From positions 1-45,661 of the forward strand of contig CAKMJS010000102.1 in the NCBI GenBank assembly GCA_927405585.1: a stretch of DNA of 45,661 bases, written 5' to 3'. Positions within the stretch are counted from its first letter, which is position 1; every line of letters starts with the position of its first letter. This document shows, piece after piece, positions 16,307-25,934 of the stretch. Below the pieces are notes generated by a model that did not search any database, was not told the origin of the DNA, and saw only the letters and a program-made list of their open reading frames with translations. The stretch is from an uncultured Desulfosporosinus sp. (GTDB lineage Bacteria; Bacillota; Desulfitobacteriia; Desulfitobacteriales; Desulfitobacteriaceae). A program made the translations under genes and the position numbers.

Positions 16307-17219
16307 CAGGTTGTTCCTCCTTTGTAAAACTTGTAAAGGTCAAGGGATCAATGTTCTCGCCATTAACAACGGTGCCATAGTGAAGATGTGATCCCGTACT
16401 TCGTCCACTATTACCACTATAGGCAATCAGATCGGATTTTTTGACTTGATCCCCTTTTTTCACTAGAAGTCGAGAATTGTGGCCGTAAAAGGTTACAATA
16501 CCGTGACCATGATCAAGGTCAACCCTTAGACCGAAGACAGGATCTCGCCCAACATAGGTAACAACTCCGTCGGCTGTAGCTAAGACAGGAGAACCATAGT
16601 TACAGGCTATATCAATTCCGTTATGATACTCTTTTGACCTACCTCCGAAAGGATTTCCGCGATAGCCATGATAAGAGCTGATTTCGCCTTCAGCAGGTAG
16701 AATTGTCGGGGTGTGGTCTAGCCTATCTTTTTGAAGGAGTGCTATCTCATAATAACGTTGTAAGAGGTTTAAATGTTCTGTCACAATAGGGGCTTGATGG
16801 TCAAGCGTTTGAATTGTAAGGTTTGAAGATAAAAAGTTTTGAGTGGTAGGGTCAATACCACGGCTTATGTTTGGAGATGCTGAGGTCGGCTTAATTTTAA
16901 GGATTGAGGTAAGCTTCTGCTCTAAATCCTTAATTGTTTTAAGATCATTGGTAATTTGATCGGACATTCCGTTAAGGTGAGTGATTTCCTGATCACGCTC
17001 AACCAGCGCGGATTTAAGTTGATCAATGTGGTCTATGGTGGGCTGGCTTTCCTTAATATAATGACTCAGATAGAGGTTATGAGCAAATAGTCCAATCATC
17101 ATCACACCTATAAGGAGGATTCCGCTACCAAGAACACGTCGGCTTTGTTTAGTAAACTGAAACTGGCGGGTGTTAGAATTATCGGGTGGGATGAATATAA
17201 CGGTGTACTTCTTTTTCAT
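16299..17219 (-). CDS. M23 family (LytM) peptidase with membrane anchor and coiled coil
   Basis: 306 residues: a cytoplasmic head, one membrane segment (about 28-48), a coiled coil (about 55-100) and a C-terminal M23 peptidase domain (about 190-300). Zinc ligands are visible in YHNGIDIA (His, Asp) and HLHYG (His-x-His), with the second catalytic His in YGHNSR. It should cut peptidoglycan cross-links outside the membrane. I take ATG 17219, with GGAGG six bases upstream, over the TTG three bases before. Operon with the bactofilin gene. The downstream partner and the coiled coil suggest a cell-shape or division role. Confidence 0.9.
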   Translation of the reverse strand: MKKKYTVIFIPPDNSNTRQFQFTKQSRRVLGSGILLIGVMMIGLFAHNLYLSHYIKESQPTIDHIDQLKSALVERDQEITHLNGMSDQITNDLKTIKDLEQKLTSILKIKPTSASPNISRGIDPTTQNFLSSNLTIQTLDHQAPIVTEHLNLLQRYYEIALLQKDRLDHTPTILPAEGEISSYHGYRGNPFGGRSKEYHNGIDIACNYGSPVLATADGVVTYVGRDPVFGLRVDLDHGHGIVTFYGHNSRLLVKKGDQVKKSDLIAYSGNSGRSTGSHLHYGTVVNGENIDPLTFTSFTKEEQPDV

Positions 17220-17222
17220 CAA

Positions 17223-17544
17223 ATTCCTCCGGATGGTTCAAGATAAAAAAACTGTTCAACTTTAGTTGAACGAGTTCACTTCGACTAATGTAGTTAATAA
17301 TTTTTAAATATCTAAGTGTACAATAAACGGCATTGCCTTGCTTGTCAAGAGGACAAGACGCAAGAAGAGCCGCAGAGTCGCAAGGGGGCGGTTCCCTTGC
17401 GTCACACTTGAGTCACAAGGATTAAGAATCAGAATTGTTGGCAAACTAATATAAAAAAATAATTACTTCAAATAAAAGGGAATACTCTTTTTGAAATAGA
17501 ATACAACAAGAGATACAGAAAACTAAGGTAAAGAGGCTGGAACT
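17223..17544. promoter_or_regulatory. Divergent promoter region between M23 and glgB genes with three palindromes
   Basis: Three perfect dyads are visible: GTTCAAC-TTTA-GTTGAAC (17254-17271), CTTGTC-loop-GACAAG (17341-17357) and CGCAAGGG-loop-CCCTTGCG (17379-17401). The first lies about 35 bases before the M23 start and looks like an operator. The others sit in front of the glycogen operon. I could not settle a -35/-10 pair for glgB. Confidence 0.4.
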
Positions 17545-19437
17545 ATGGGCTTGGAACGATTATTAAGTATTGAAGAAATATATCTGTTTAACCGAGGGGA
17601 ATTGTATAAAAGTTATACAAAGTTTGGTGCTCATATTATTGAGGAAGGCACTATCCAGGGGACCTTTTTTGCAGTTTGGGTTCCGGAGGCTGAAGCTGTG
17701 TCGGTGGTCGGTGATTTTAATAATTGGTGTGCTGAGCATAATACAATGTCTGAAGTCAGTAACACAGGAGTGTGGACACTCTTTGTTCCGAAAATCCTTC
17801 AGGGAGAGCTATATAAATATGAGATTCAGCTTAAGGGTGGGGCTGTACTCTTAAAGTCTGATCCCTTCGCCTTTAACTCTGAGGTGCGTCCTCTGACAGC
17901 CTCAAGGGTCTATTCGCTAGAAGGCTATGATTGGCTGGACCAGAAATGGGTTTCACAAAGATCAACAAGTCATCTGCACGAGAAGCCTATGTTAATTTAT
18001 GAGGTCCATTTGGGTTCCTGGCGCAGGAAAGAGCAGGGCGATTTTTACAATTGGCGAGACTTCGCAGACGAATTATTAAAGTATGTTCTGGAAATGGGTT
18101 ACACGCATATCGAGCTAATGCCAATCATGGAGCACCCTTTCGATGGCTCTTGGGGCTATCAAGTGACGGGGTATTATTCCTGTACCAGCCGATATGGAAA
18201 TCCCCATGACTTCATGCATTTTATTGATCGCTGCCATCAAGCAGGGATAGGAGTGATTTTGGACTGGGTACCAGGTCATTTTGTAAAGGATGCTCATGGT
18301 TTGGGGCGATTCAATGGAACCGCGCTTTACGAAAAGGATGAACATGGACAATGGGGAACCTATAATTTCGATTTATCGAAAACAGAAGTCTGGAGTTTTC
18401 TCATTTCCAATGCCTTGTTTTGGCTGGAAACCTTTCATCTGGACGGGCTTAGGGTTGATGGGGTCAGTAGCATGCTCTATCTAGATTATGAGCAAGGGAA
18501 GGCGTGGAAACGCAATATCCATGGAGGACGAGAAAACTTGCAAGCCATAGCCTTTATGCAACGTTTGAACGAGGTGGTATTTAAAGCCTATCCAGGAGCC
18601 CTGATGATTGCGGAAGAAGCGACCGATTGGCCACTCGTTACTGCTCCCACCTATCTCAAGGGTCTTGGTTATAACTTTAAATGGAATATGGGGTGGATGA
18701 ATGACACTTTACGTTATATGCATCTTGAGTTTCCACAACGGAAGGACAATCATTCACTATTGACCTTCTCCTTGACCTATGCTTTTTCTGAGAATTTTGT
18801 GTTGCCACTTTCTCATGATGAAGTTGTTCACGGTAAGCAGTCCTTGCTAGATAAAATGCCCGGAGATTATTGGCAGAAATTTGCGGGCTTGAGAAGTCTT
18901 ATGGGGTATTTCATGGGGCATCCTGGTAAGAAGTTGATGTTTATGGGTGGAGAGTTTGCGCAATTCATAGAGTGGCGTTATGACGCTGAACTTGATTGGC
19001 AGCTTTTAGAGTATGAGATGCACAAAAAATATCAGGACTATGTCAAGGATCTAAATAAACTGTACCGACGAGAAAAGGCATTCTGGGAAAATGACCATGA
19101 TTGGTCAGGCTTTGAATGGCTTGACGCAGATAATAAGGAGCAAAGTATCCTAGTTTTTTGCCGTCGGGCGAAAGATCCTCAGGATTTTCTCATTGTCCTA
19201 ATTAATCTCCAACCGATTTACTATGAAGACTTCCGCATAGGAGTACCTCAAAAGGGCAATTATCTAGAAATCTTTAATTCGGACCAAGAAATTTATGGTG
19301 GCTCAAATCAGCATAATTCTTCACTGCTTGTTGCCGAGGACATTGCCTGGCGTGGCCAAGCGGTTTCCTTAAGACTAAAAGTCCCTCCCTTAGCAACCGT
19401 CGTACTTAAACCACAGTCAGGGAACTGGATCAACTAA
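17545..19437 (+). CDS. glgB: 1,4-alpha-glucan branching enzyme
   Basis: 630 residues. N-terminal CBM48-type domain (FFAVWVPEAEAVSVVGDFNNW) and a GH13 catalytic barrel of the branching-enzyme subfamily. Catalytic residues: nucleophile Asp in LRVDGVSSM (about 304), acid Glu in IAEEATDWP (about 358), transition-state Asp in LSHDEVVHGKQS. It introduces alpha-1,6 branches into glycogen. Length is that of the shorter bacterial GlgB form lacking the extra N1 domain. ATG start with AGAGG about ten bases upstream. First gene of the glycogen operon; the phosphorylase gene follows after about 57 bases. Confidence 0.95.
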   Translation: MGLERLLSIEEIYLFNRGELYKSYTKFGAHIIEEGTIQGTFFAVWVPEAEAVSVVGDFNNWCAEHNTMSEVSNTGVWTLFVPKILQGELYKYEIQLKGGAVLLKSDPFAFNSEVRPLTASRVYSLEGYDWLDQKWVSQRSTSHLHEKPMLIYEVHLGSWRRKEQGDFYNWRDFADELLKYVLEMGYTHIELMPIMEHPFDGSWGYQVTGYYSCTSRYGNPHDFMHFIDRCHQAGIGVILDWVPGHFVKDAHGLGRFNGTALYEKDEHGQWGTYNFDLSKTEVWSFLISNALFWLETFHLDGLRVDGVSSMLYLDYEQGKAWKRNIHGGRENLQAIAFMQRLNEVVFKAYPGALMIAEEATDWPLVTAPTYLKGLGYNFKWNMGWMNDTLRYMHLEFPQRKDNHSLLTFSLTYAFSENFVLPLSHDEVVHGKQSLLDKMPGDYWQKFAGLRSLMGYFMGHPGKKLMFMGGEFAQFIEWRYDAELDWQLLEYEMHKKYQDYVKDLNKLYRREKAFWENDHDWSGFEWLDADNKEQSILVFCRRAKDPQDFLIVLINLQPIYYEDFRIGVPQKGNYLEIFNSDQEIYGGSNQHNSSLLVAEDIAWRGQAVSLRLKVPPLATVVLKPQSGNWIN

Positions 19438-19494
19438 AGTTGTGCATCGTGGGAATCACACGATTATATTAAAATTAAGACAGGGGACTTGGGC

Positions 19495-21912
19495 ATGTTC
19501 GCAGATAAAAAAAGTTTTAAACAAGCGTACCTCACTAAAATTCATGAAACAGAAGGAATTTCCCTTGATGAAGGGACACTGCGGACAAAATATAACACGT
19601 TGGTCTTGTTACTTAAGGAAAAAATGAGTTCTTCCCGAGTTTCAGCAAAAAAGTCGAACACCAAACAAGTCTATTATTTTTCCATGGAGTTTCTGATTGG
19701 GAGACTTCTCCATAATTATTTGGTCAATATGCAAATTGAGGATTTAGTTCGGGAAGGTTTAGAGGAATTAAATATTAACCTGGACGAGTTATTACTTCAA
19801 GAAGCGGATCCGGGTCTAGGAAACGGTGGGTTAGGACGATTAGCTGCCTGCTTTTTAGACTCGATGGCTTTTCTAGGAATATCCGGGCACGGCAACGGTA
19901 TCCGCTATAAGTATGGGCTGTTTGAGCAAAGGATTAGGAATGGCTTCCAGACTGAGGTGGCGGATAACTGGCTAAAAAATGGTTATCCCTGGGAGATAGC
20001 AAGACCAAGTAAAAGTATTATCGTTAAATACAAGGGTCAGGTTAGGACGGAATGTATTGACGGACAATTGATGTTTTATCACGAAAACTATGAAGCAGTC
20101 TTAGCGGTTCCCTATGATGTTCCGGTCATGAGCTATGATAATCCAGCCAATATGAATAATCTAAGGTTATGGAGTGCGGAACCCTTAGTGAATGAATTGG
20201 ATTTTGCCTCGTTCAACCGAGGAGAGTTTGATCAAGCCGTCAGTTTGAAGTCTGAGGTTGAAGCGATATCCTATATTCTTTATCCCGATGACAGTAGTCG
20301 TTCCGGTAAGGAGCTTAGGCTTAAGCAGGAGTATTTTTTTGTGGCAGCTGGATTAGGCTCAATCATGCGTAGCTACAAAAAACGAAATAAATTATTAGCA
20401 GATTTTCCACGTTGGGTAGCGGTGCATATCAATGACACTCATCCCGTGCTCTGCATTCCTGAATTAATGCGTATTCTGATCGATGAAGAAGGCGTGAAGT
20501 GGGACCAAGCTTGGAACATTACCGTCAACACCATGTCGTTTACCAATCATACCATCATGCCAGAAGCCTTGGAAAAGTGGCCGATTGACTTATTAAAAGG
20601 GCTTTTGCCTAGAATTTACATGATTATTGAAGAAATCGACCGGAGATTTAAAAATCGCTTAATCAAGAGATACCTAGACGACTGGGAACTCATGCGTACT
20701 ACGCAGATTATCAAAGATGGACAAGTTCATATGGCTAATTTAGCGGTGATCGGTAGTTCTTCCGTCAACGGAGTCGCGGGGTTGCATACGGATATTTTAA
20801 AGGAGCAGGTCTTTAAAGATTATTATAGGATTTTTGGCTATAAGTTCAGTAACAAAACTAATGGTGTCAGCCATCGAAGATTTCTCTTGGCGGCTAACCC
20901 AGAATTATCTGCCCTAATTACTGAGGCCATTGGTCCAGATTGGAAGAAGAAAGCAGAAGATCTTAGTCAATTACTGGTTTTCAAGAATGATGCTAGTTTC
21001 TTGGAAAAACTCGCGCATGTAAAGTATCTCAATAAGTGCCAATTGGCCAAGAGAGTTAAAGAGACACAGGGGTTGGAGCTTGATCCCTTGTCGATCTTCG
21101 ATGTTCAGGTCAAGAGAATTCACGCTTATAAACGACAACTCCTCTACATTCTGAAAATTATGAACTTATATAATCAGGCCATCCTTGACCCAAATTCAGT
21201 GCATGACTCCCAGACCTTCATTTTTGGGGGAAAAGCAGCCCCGAGTTATCACTATGCTAAGACGATTATTAAACTGATTAATACCTTAGCGTGCAAAATC
21301 AATCAGGATCCATGTGTGAATCAAAAACTGAAGGTTGTCTTCTTGGAAAATTTCAATGTTTCCCTGGGCGAGTTGATTTATCCGGCGGCTGACATTAGTG
21401 AGCAAATATCGACAGCTAGTAAAGAAGCATCAGGTACAGGGAATATGAAATTTATGATGAATGGTGCGCTTACACTGGGTACGCTCGATGGCGCTAACGT
21501 AGAAATCAAAGAAGCCGTAGGCAAGGATAACATCTTTATCTTTGGGCTTAACGCGGAGCAAGTCTTGAACTACGCGAGCCAGGGTGGTTATAAATCCTTA
21601 GATCAATATTACGCCAATCCAGAGCTGCGACAATGTGTGGATCAATTGGTCAACGGATTTTTTGAAACGGCTGGGGAAGAATTCAGAGTCATCTTTGATT
21701 CACTCTTACTTTACAATGATGAGTTCTTTGTGCTGAAAGATTTTGCAGCTTATATCGAAACTCATAAAAAACTCCAGTTGTTCCATGCCAAGAAAGCCCC
21801 CTGGTATAGTACGTCGTTAGTTAATATTGCGAAATCTGGTGTTTTTTCCAGCGATCGAACCATTAAAGAATATGCTGATCAAATCTGGAAGGTTAATACT
21901 CGGTCATTCTAA
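19495..21912 (+). CDS. glgP: Glycogen/starch alpha-glucan phosphorylase
   Basis: 805 residues of GT35 phosphorylase, which releases glucose-1-phosphate from glycogen ends. The PLP lysine lies in EASGTGNMKFMMNGAL (about 650), preceded by the conserved AAPSYHYAK and LENFNVSLGE segments; the N-terminal GNGGLGRLAACFLDS is also present. ATG 19495 is preferred because AGGGG lies eight bases upstream; TTG 19489 would be too close. Having a degradative gene inside a synthetic operon is common in Firmicutes and suggests turnover control at the enzyme level. About 120 bases separate it from glgC, including a CTCCCA...TGGGGG hairpin. Confidence 0.95.
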   Translation: MFADKKSFKQAYLTKIHETEGISLDEGTLRTKYNTLVLLLKEKMSSSRVSAKKSNTKQVYYFSMEFLIGRLLHNYLVNMQIEDLVREGLEELNINLDELLLQEADPGLGNGGLGRLAACFLDSMAFLGISGHGNGIRYKYGLFEQRIRNGFQTEVADNWLKNGYPWEIARPSKSIIVKYKGQVRTECIDGQLMFYHENYEAVLAVPYDVPVMSYDNPANMNNLRLWSAEPLVNELDFASFNRGEFDQAVSLKSEVEAISYILYPDDSSRSGKELRLKQEYFFVAAGLGSIMRSYKKRNKLLADFPRWVAVHINDTHPVLCIPELMRILIDEEGVKWDQAWNITVNTMSFTNHTIMPEALEKWPIDLLKGLLPRIYMIIEEIDRRFKNRLIKRYLDDWELMRTTQIIKDGQVHMANLAVIGSSSVNGVAGLHTDILKEQVFKDYYRIFGYKFSNKTNGVSHRRFLLAANPELSALITEAIGPDWKKKAEDLSQLLVFKNDASFLEKLAHVKYLNKCQLAKRVKETQGLELDPLSIFDVQVKRIHAYKRQLLYILKIMNLYNQAILDPNSVHDSQTFIFGGKAAPSYHYAKTIIKLINTLACKINQDPCVNQKLKVVFLENFNVSLGELIYPAADISEQISTASKEASGTGNMKFMMNGALTLGTLDGANVEIKEAVGKDNIFIFGLNAEQVLNYASQGGYKSLDQYYANPELRQCVDQLVNGFFETAGEEFRVIFDSLLLYNDEFFVLKDFAAYIETHKKLQLFHAKKAPWYSTSLVNIAKSGVFSSDRTIKEYADQIWKVNTRSF

Positions 21913-22035
21913 TCTTATCGTGAGACTCCCATGTCTACAAGTGGGGGAACGAGTTCACTTTCGGCGCAGGTATAAAGACTTAGAGAGATGGGTGCTTCTT
22001 ATTTGACAGGAGCATAGAGAGAAAGGAGAAAAAAT

Positions 22036-23226
22036 ATGCAAAAGCAAGAGTGTATGGCAATGCTGTTGGCTGGAGGACAGGGAAGTAGATTAGGTGGTCT
22101 GACTCACTCGCGAGCGAAACCTGCAGTTTCCTTTTGTGGCAAGTACCGAATCATCGACTTTAGTTTGAGTAATTGTGCAAATTCAAATATTAATACTGTG
22201 GGAGTTCTCACTCAATATAAACCCTTCTCGCTTAATTCTTATATTGGATTAGGTTCCGCATGGGACTTAGATAATCCCTTCGGTGGCGTGCATATTCTCC
22301 CACCTTATGTGGGAGACAATGAAGGTAGTTGGTATCGAGGAACGGCCAATGCAATTTACCAAAACCTAGATTTTATTAATTACTATGATCCTAAGTATGT
22401 CCTGATCATCTCAGGGGACCATATCTACAAGATGAATTATCTCTCAATGCTTAAATTCCACAAAGAGAAAGGCGCAGATATTACAATCTCAACCATCGAA
22501 GTTCCTTGGGAGGAGGTTTCCCGGTTTGGGATTGTGACGGTGGATGAGGACGACAAAGTCGTTAAGTTTACGGAAAAGATACAAGATCCGGAGAGTAATT
22601 TAGCTTCGATGGGAATCTATATTTTTAACTGGTCGGTCCTCAGACAGGCATTACTGGACGATGCCCAAGATCCTCTTACCGAAGATGATTTTGGTAAAAA
22701 TATTATACCTAAGGAGATAACCTTAGGGAAAAAGTTGTTTGCCTATAGGTTTAAGGGATATTGGAGAGATGTAGGAACAATCGATAGTTATTATAATGCT
22801 AACATGGAGTCCTTAAGCGGGAAAGACTCGATCGATCTATTTGATCCGGTTCAAAGGATATTTTCTAATGAGGATATTTTACCTCCCCAATATGTTGGCC
22901 CGACTGCTAAAATCGAAAACAGCCTGATCAGCAATGGGTGCGTGGTACTAGGAGAGGTAAGCCATTCGATTTTAGCCCCAGGAGCGTATGTGGGGGAAGG
23001 GTCCATCGTTAAGGATTCTATCTTATTGCCGCATGCCAAGGTTCATCGTCAATCCACGCTTAATAGAACCATTGTAGGCGAAGGTGCGATCATCATGAGT
23101 CAATGTTCGGTAGGAATGGGACCATTTTCTAATCCTCGACAGTCTGGAATTACTGTCGTTGAGGACCATTTTGTGCTAGGAAAAGGCTCAGTCATCCAAG
23201 CCGGCAGAAATCTAAATGCTTGCTAA
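22036..23226 (+). CDS. glgC: Glucose-1-phosphate adenylyltransferase
   Basis: 396 residues. The nucleotidyltransferase N-terminus reads [33 protein letters not shown], the typical ADP-glucose pyrophosphorylase signature; the C-terminus is a left-handed beta-helix. It makes ADP-glucose, the committed donor for glycogen synthesis. ATG start with AAAGGAG at good spacing. It is followed 17 bases later by the paralogous glgD, as in Bacillus and other Firmicutes, where GlgC and GlgD form a hetero-tetramer. Confidence 0.96.
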   Translation: MQKQECMAMLLAGGQGSRLGGLTHSRAKPAVSFCGKYRIIDFSLSNCANSNINTVGVLTQYKPFSLNSYIGLGSAWDLDNPFGGVHILPPYVGDNEGSWYRGTANAIYQNLDFINYYDPKYVLIISGDHIYKMNYLSMLKFHKEKGADITISTIEVPWEEVSRFGIVTVDEDDKVVKFTEKIQDPESNLASMGIYIFNWSVLRQALLDDAQDPLTEDDFGKNIIPKEITLGKKLFAYRFKGYWRDVGTIDSYYNANMESLSGKDSIDLFDPVQRIFSNEDILPPQYVGPTAKIENSLISNGCVVLGEVSHSILAPGAYVGEGSIVKDSILLPHAKVHRQSTLNRTIVGEGAIIMSQCSVGMGPFSNPRQSGITVVEDHFVLGKGSVIQAGRNLNAC

Positions 23227-23243
23227 ACTAAGGAGGAATGAGG

Positions 23244-24365
23244 ATGCGTAATGTCATTGGTTTACTGTTTGCAAATAACAGCGCTAATATTTTGCAGGGG
23301 TTAGCCTTCGAACGATCAATCGCTGCAGTTCCGTTTGGAGGACGCTACCGCTTACTTGACTTTGCTCTCTCAAGCATGGTTAACACTGGCATCAGAACGA
23401 TTGGATTAGTAACTCCTCGCCAATATCGGTCGCTGCTGGATCACTTGGGGGCAGGAAAAGAATGGTTTCTTGATCGAAAAACTGGTGGATTGTTTATCTT
23501 ACCTGGAGCAATCCAAGGGCTATCAGCACAAGGTGGGAAATTTAGACTGAAAGACTTACAGCTAAATATTGAGTATCTGCAAAAAGACTTCTGCGAAAAC
23601 GTCGTTATCAGTGGCTGTAATCACGTTTTTAATATTAATTATCAAGCAGCGTTGCATTTACACGCGTCTAAGCAGGCGGATATCACTCTTATTTATACAG
23701 AAAGTATGGATTCTGCCGCCATGGCGGGAAAAGAACGCCTAAGCATCGGAGAAAATCAAGAAATTCTCAGTATCCAAGAGAATAATTCCCCAGAAACAAC
23801 AGGCCTTGCCCAGGTCTATTTTGCAGATATGTTAATTATCCGGCGAAAACTGCTTTTGGAAATCGTTGAAGGCTATAGGGCCATCGAAACTGTAGACTTA
23901 ATGGAAGCAATCCAGGAAAATCTTCCCTCACTCAAGATTTTCGGAGTGCCTTTTAAGGGTTATTTCGGAACCATAAATTCCGTCAAAGAGTATTTCGACC
24001 GAAGTATGGAACTACTCAATCCGCTAATTCGCAAAGAAGTCCTGACGGGTCAGGATCAGATTCATACAAAAATCGTCGATAATCCTCCCACGAAGCATGG
24101 AGCACACGCTCAGGTGTCAAATTCTTTGGTTTCCAGTGGGTGTACTATTGAAGGTGAGGTTCATAATTCAATCTTATCTCGGGGCGTGACTGTTGAAGCG
24201 GGGGCCATTATTAGAAACAGCATTGTGATGCAGAAGTGCAAAATTGCCGCAGAGGCTAATTTAAATTATGTGATTCTCGATAAGTTCGTTAAAGTTCACG
24301 CCGGAAATGAGTTAAAGGGAAATAAGAATACTCCTTTGGTCGTACTTAAAGGATCATTAGTCTAA
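23244..24365 (+). CDS. glgD: ADP-glucose pyrophosphorylase regulatory subunit
   Basis: 373 residues. A GlgC paralogue in which the catalytic N-terminus is degenerate: where GlgC has [11 protein letters not shown], this protein has NSANILQGLAFERSIAAVPFG. It keeps FGGRYRLLDFALSSMVN and the beta-helix C-terminus. In Firmicutes GlgD has little or no activity alone and modulates GlgC. ATG 23244 is chosen, seven bases after AGGAGG; ATG 23238 is one base from that site. Followed by glgA after 23 bases. Confidence 0.93.
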   Translation: MRNVIGLLFANNSANILQGLAFERSIAAVPFGGRYRLLDFALSSMVNTGIRTIGLVTPRQYRSLLDHLGAGKEWFLDRKTGGLFILPGAIQGLSAQGGKFRLKDLQLNIEYLQKDFCENVVISGCNHVFNINYQAALHLHASKQADITLIYTESMDSAAMAGKERLSIGENQEILSIQENNSPETTGLAQVYFADMLIIRRKLLLEIVEGYRAIETVDLMEAIQENLPSLKIFGVPFKGYFGTINSVKEYFDRSMELLNPLIRKEVLTGQDQIHTKIVDNPPTKHGAHAQVSNSLVSSGCTIEGEVHNSILSRGVTVEAGAIIRNSIVMQKCKIAAEANLNYVILDKFVKVHAGNELKGNKNTPLVVLKGSLV

Positions 24366-24388
24366 GATTGAGAAAAGAGGGATAATAT

Positions 24389-25819
24389 ATGAAGATTGTA
24401 TTTGCAATTGCGGAGGCAGATCCGTTTGTCAAAACTGGTGGTCTGGGTGAGGTTGGAGGTTCACTACCAAGTGCCTTGCAAAGACAAGGTGCTGACGTTC
24501 GGGTCATTATGCCGAAGTATAGTGTTATCCCAGAACATTTTCGCAACCAGCTTAAGCCTATTAGTTCTTTCTATGTCCGACTGGCTTGGCGCCGACAATA
24601 TTGTGGACTCGAAGAATTGATCTACAATGGAGTTCATTATTATTTCATCGATAATGAGTATTATTTTAACCGCACCAAGCCTTACGGGGAATTTGACGAG
24701 GCAGAACAATACGCGTTTTTTTCTCGTGCTGTACTAGAAAGCCTTATTCATCTACCAGAATTTAATCCGGACATTATTCATTGTCATGACTGGCACACGG
24801 CTCTGATTCCTCTGATGCTCAAAGAGTTTTACAAGAAGGAACCCCTCTATTATTCGATTGGGACGGTGTTCACCATTCATAACCTAAAGTACCAAGGGGT
24901 TTTTGCCAAAGAGGTCTTGACGGATGTGATTGGGTTGAACGAAAAGTTTTTCACAGAGCTAACGCTGGAATTTCATGGTGCGGTGAACTTTATGAAAGCA
25001 GGTCTTCTCTATGCGGATTGGATTACAACGGTGAGTCCAACCTATGCTCAGGAAATTCAGAATTCTTTTTATGGTGAGAAACTGGATGGAATCTTACGAA
25101 AAAGAAGCGATTCTTTGGTGGGTATTCTTAATGGTATCGATTATGACGTGTATAACCCTTATGCCGATTCTTATCTTGTTGCTTCGAATGGAACTTTCTC
25201 ACAGGCCAAAGGTGATTATAAAAACGATTTACAGCGTATTTTAGGTCTACCATTACGAGAAGATCTGCCGATTCTTGGGATGGTAAGTCGTTTAACTGAT
25301 CAAAAAGGACTGGACCTGCTCTGCTTTGTCATGGAAGAAATACTGATACTCGAGGTTCAAATGGTGATCTTAGGGACTGGAGACCAGCAATACGAGCAGA
25401 AATTGCAGGAGTATGCCACCAAATATCCCGAAAAGTTCGCCTTTCGAAACGAATTTAGCGATGAATTAGCGCACAAAATCTATGCTGGGATTGACATTTT
25501 ACTGATGCCTTCACTCTTTGAACCCTGTGGGATATCCCAAATGATTGCTATGCGTTACGGAACTATTCCAATCGTACGCGAAACGGGTGGGCTAAAAGAT
25601 ACGGTGACACCCTATAATGAATTTACTGGTGAGGGAAATGGCTTTAGTTTTGCCAACTATGATGCTCATGAATTATTGTTTACCGTACAGCGGGTGGTGA
25701 AGATGTTTAACTCTAATAAATTGGCTTGGACTAACTTGAGAGAAAGTGCAATGAAACGGGATTCTAGTTGGGATCAGTCGGCCAAAGCTTATACGAAAAT
25801 TTACGAGTCACTTTTATAA
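24389..25819 (+). CDS. glgA: Glycogen synthase (ADP-glucose, GT5)
   Basis: 476 residues. The ADP-glucose site FVKTGGLGEVGGSLPSAL is at the N-terminus; HCHDWHTALIP and the C-terminal FEPCGISQMIAMRYGTIPIVRETGGL segment (with the E-x7-E retaining glycosyltransferase motif) are intact. It extends alpha-1,4-glucan chains from ADP-glucose. ATG with AGAGGG at good spacing. It belongs to the glg operon; about 115 bases separate it from the last gene. Confidence 0.96.
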   Translation: MKIVFAIAEADPFVKTGGLGEVGGSLPSALQRQGADVRVIMPKYSVIPEHFRNQLKPISSFYVRLAWRRQYCGLEELIYNGVHYYFIDNEYYFNRTKPYGEFDEAEQYAFFSRAVLESLIHLPEFNPDIIHCHDWHTALIPLMLKEFYKKEPLYYSIGTVFTIHNLKYQGVFAKEVLTDVIGLNEKFFTELTLEFHGAVNFMKAGLLYADWITTVSPTYAQEIQNSFYGEKLDGILRKRSDSLVGILNGIDYDVYNPYADSYLVASNGTFSQAKGDYKNDLQRILGLPLREDLPILGMVSRLTDQKGLDLLCFVMEEILILEVQMVILGTGDQQYEQKLQEYATKYPEKFAFRNEFSDELAHKIYAGIDILLMPSLFEPCGISQMIAMRYGTIPIVRETGGLKDTVTPYNEFTGEGNGFSFANYDAHELLFTVQRVVKMFNSNKLAWTNLRESAMKRDSSWDQSAKAYTKIYESLL

Positions 25820-25934
25820 ACATGAAATCAGGCTAGTTTAGAGAGCCTTTGAGAAGGCAGTTGTCGTTAGTTGGTAGTGAGACAAGGTTAGAGGACTATT
25901 ACAAAGAAAATTCGGCAATCGGCAGGAGTGTAAA

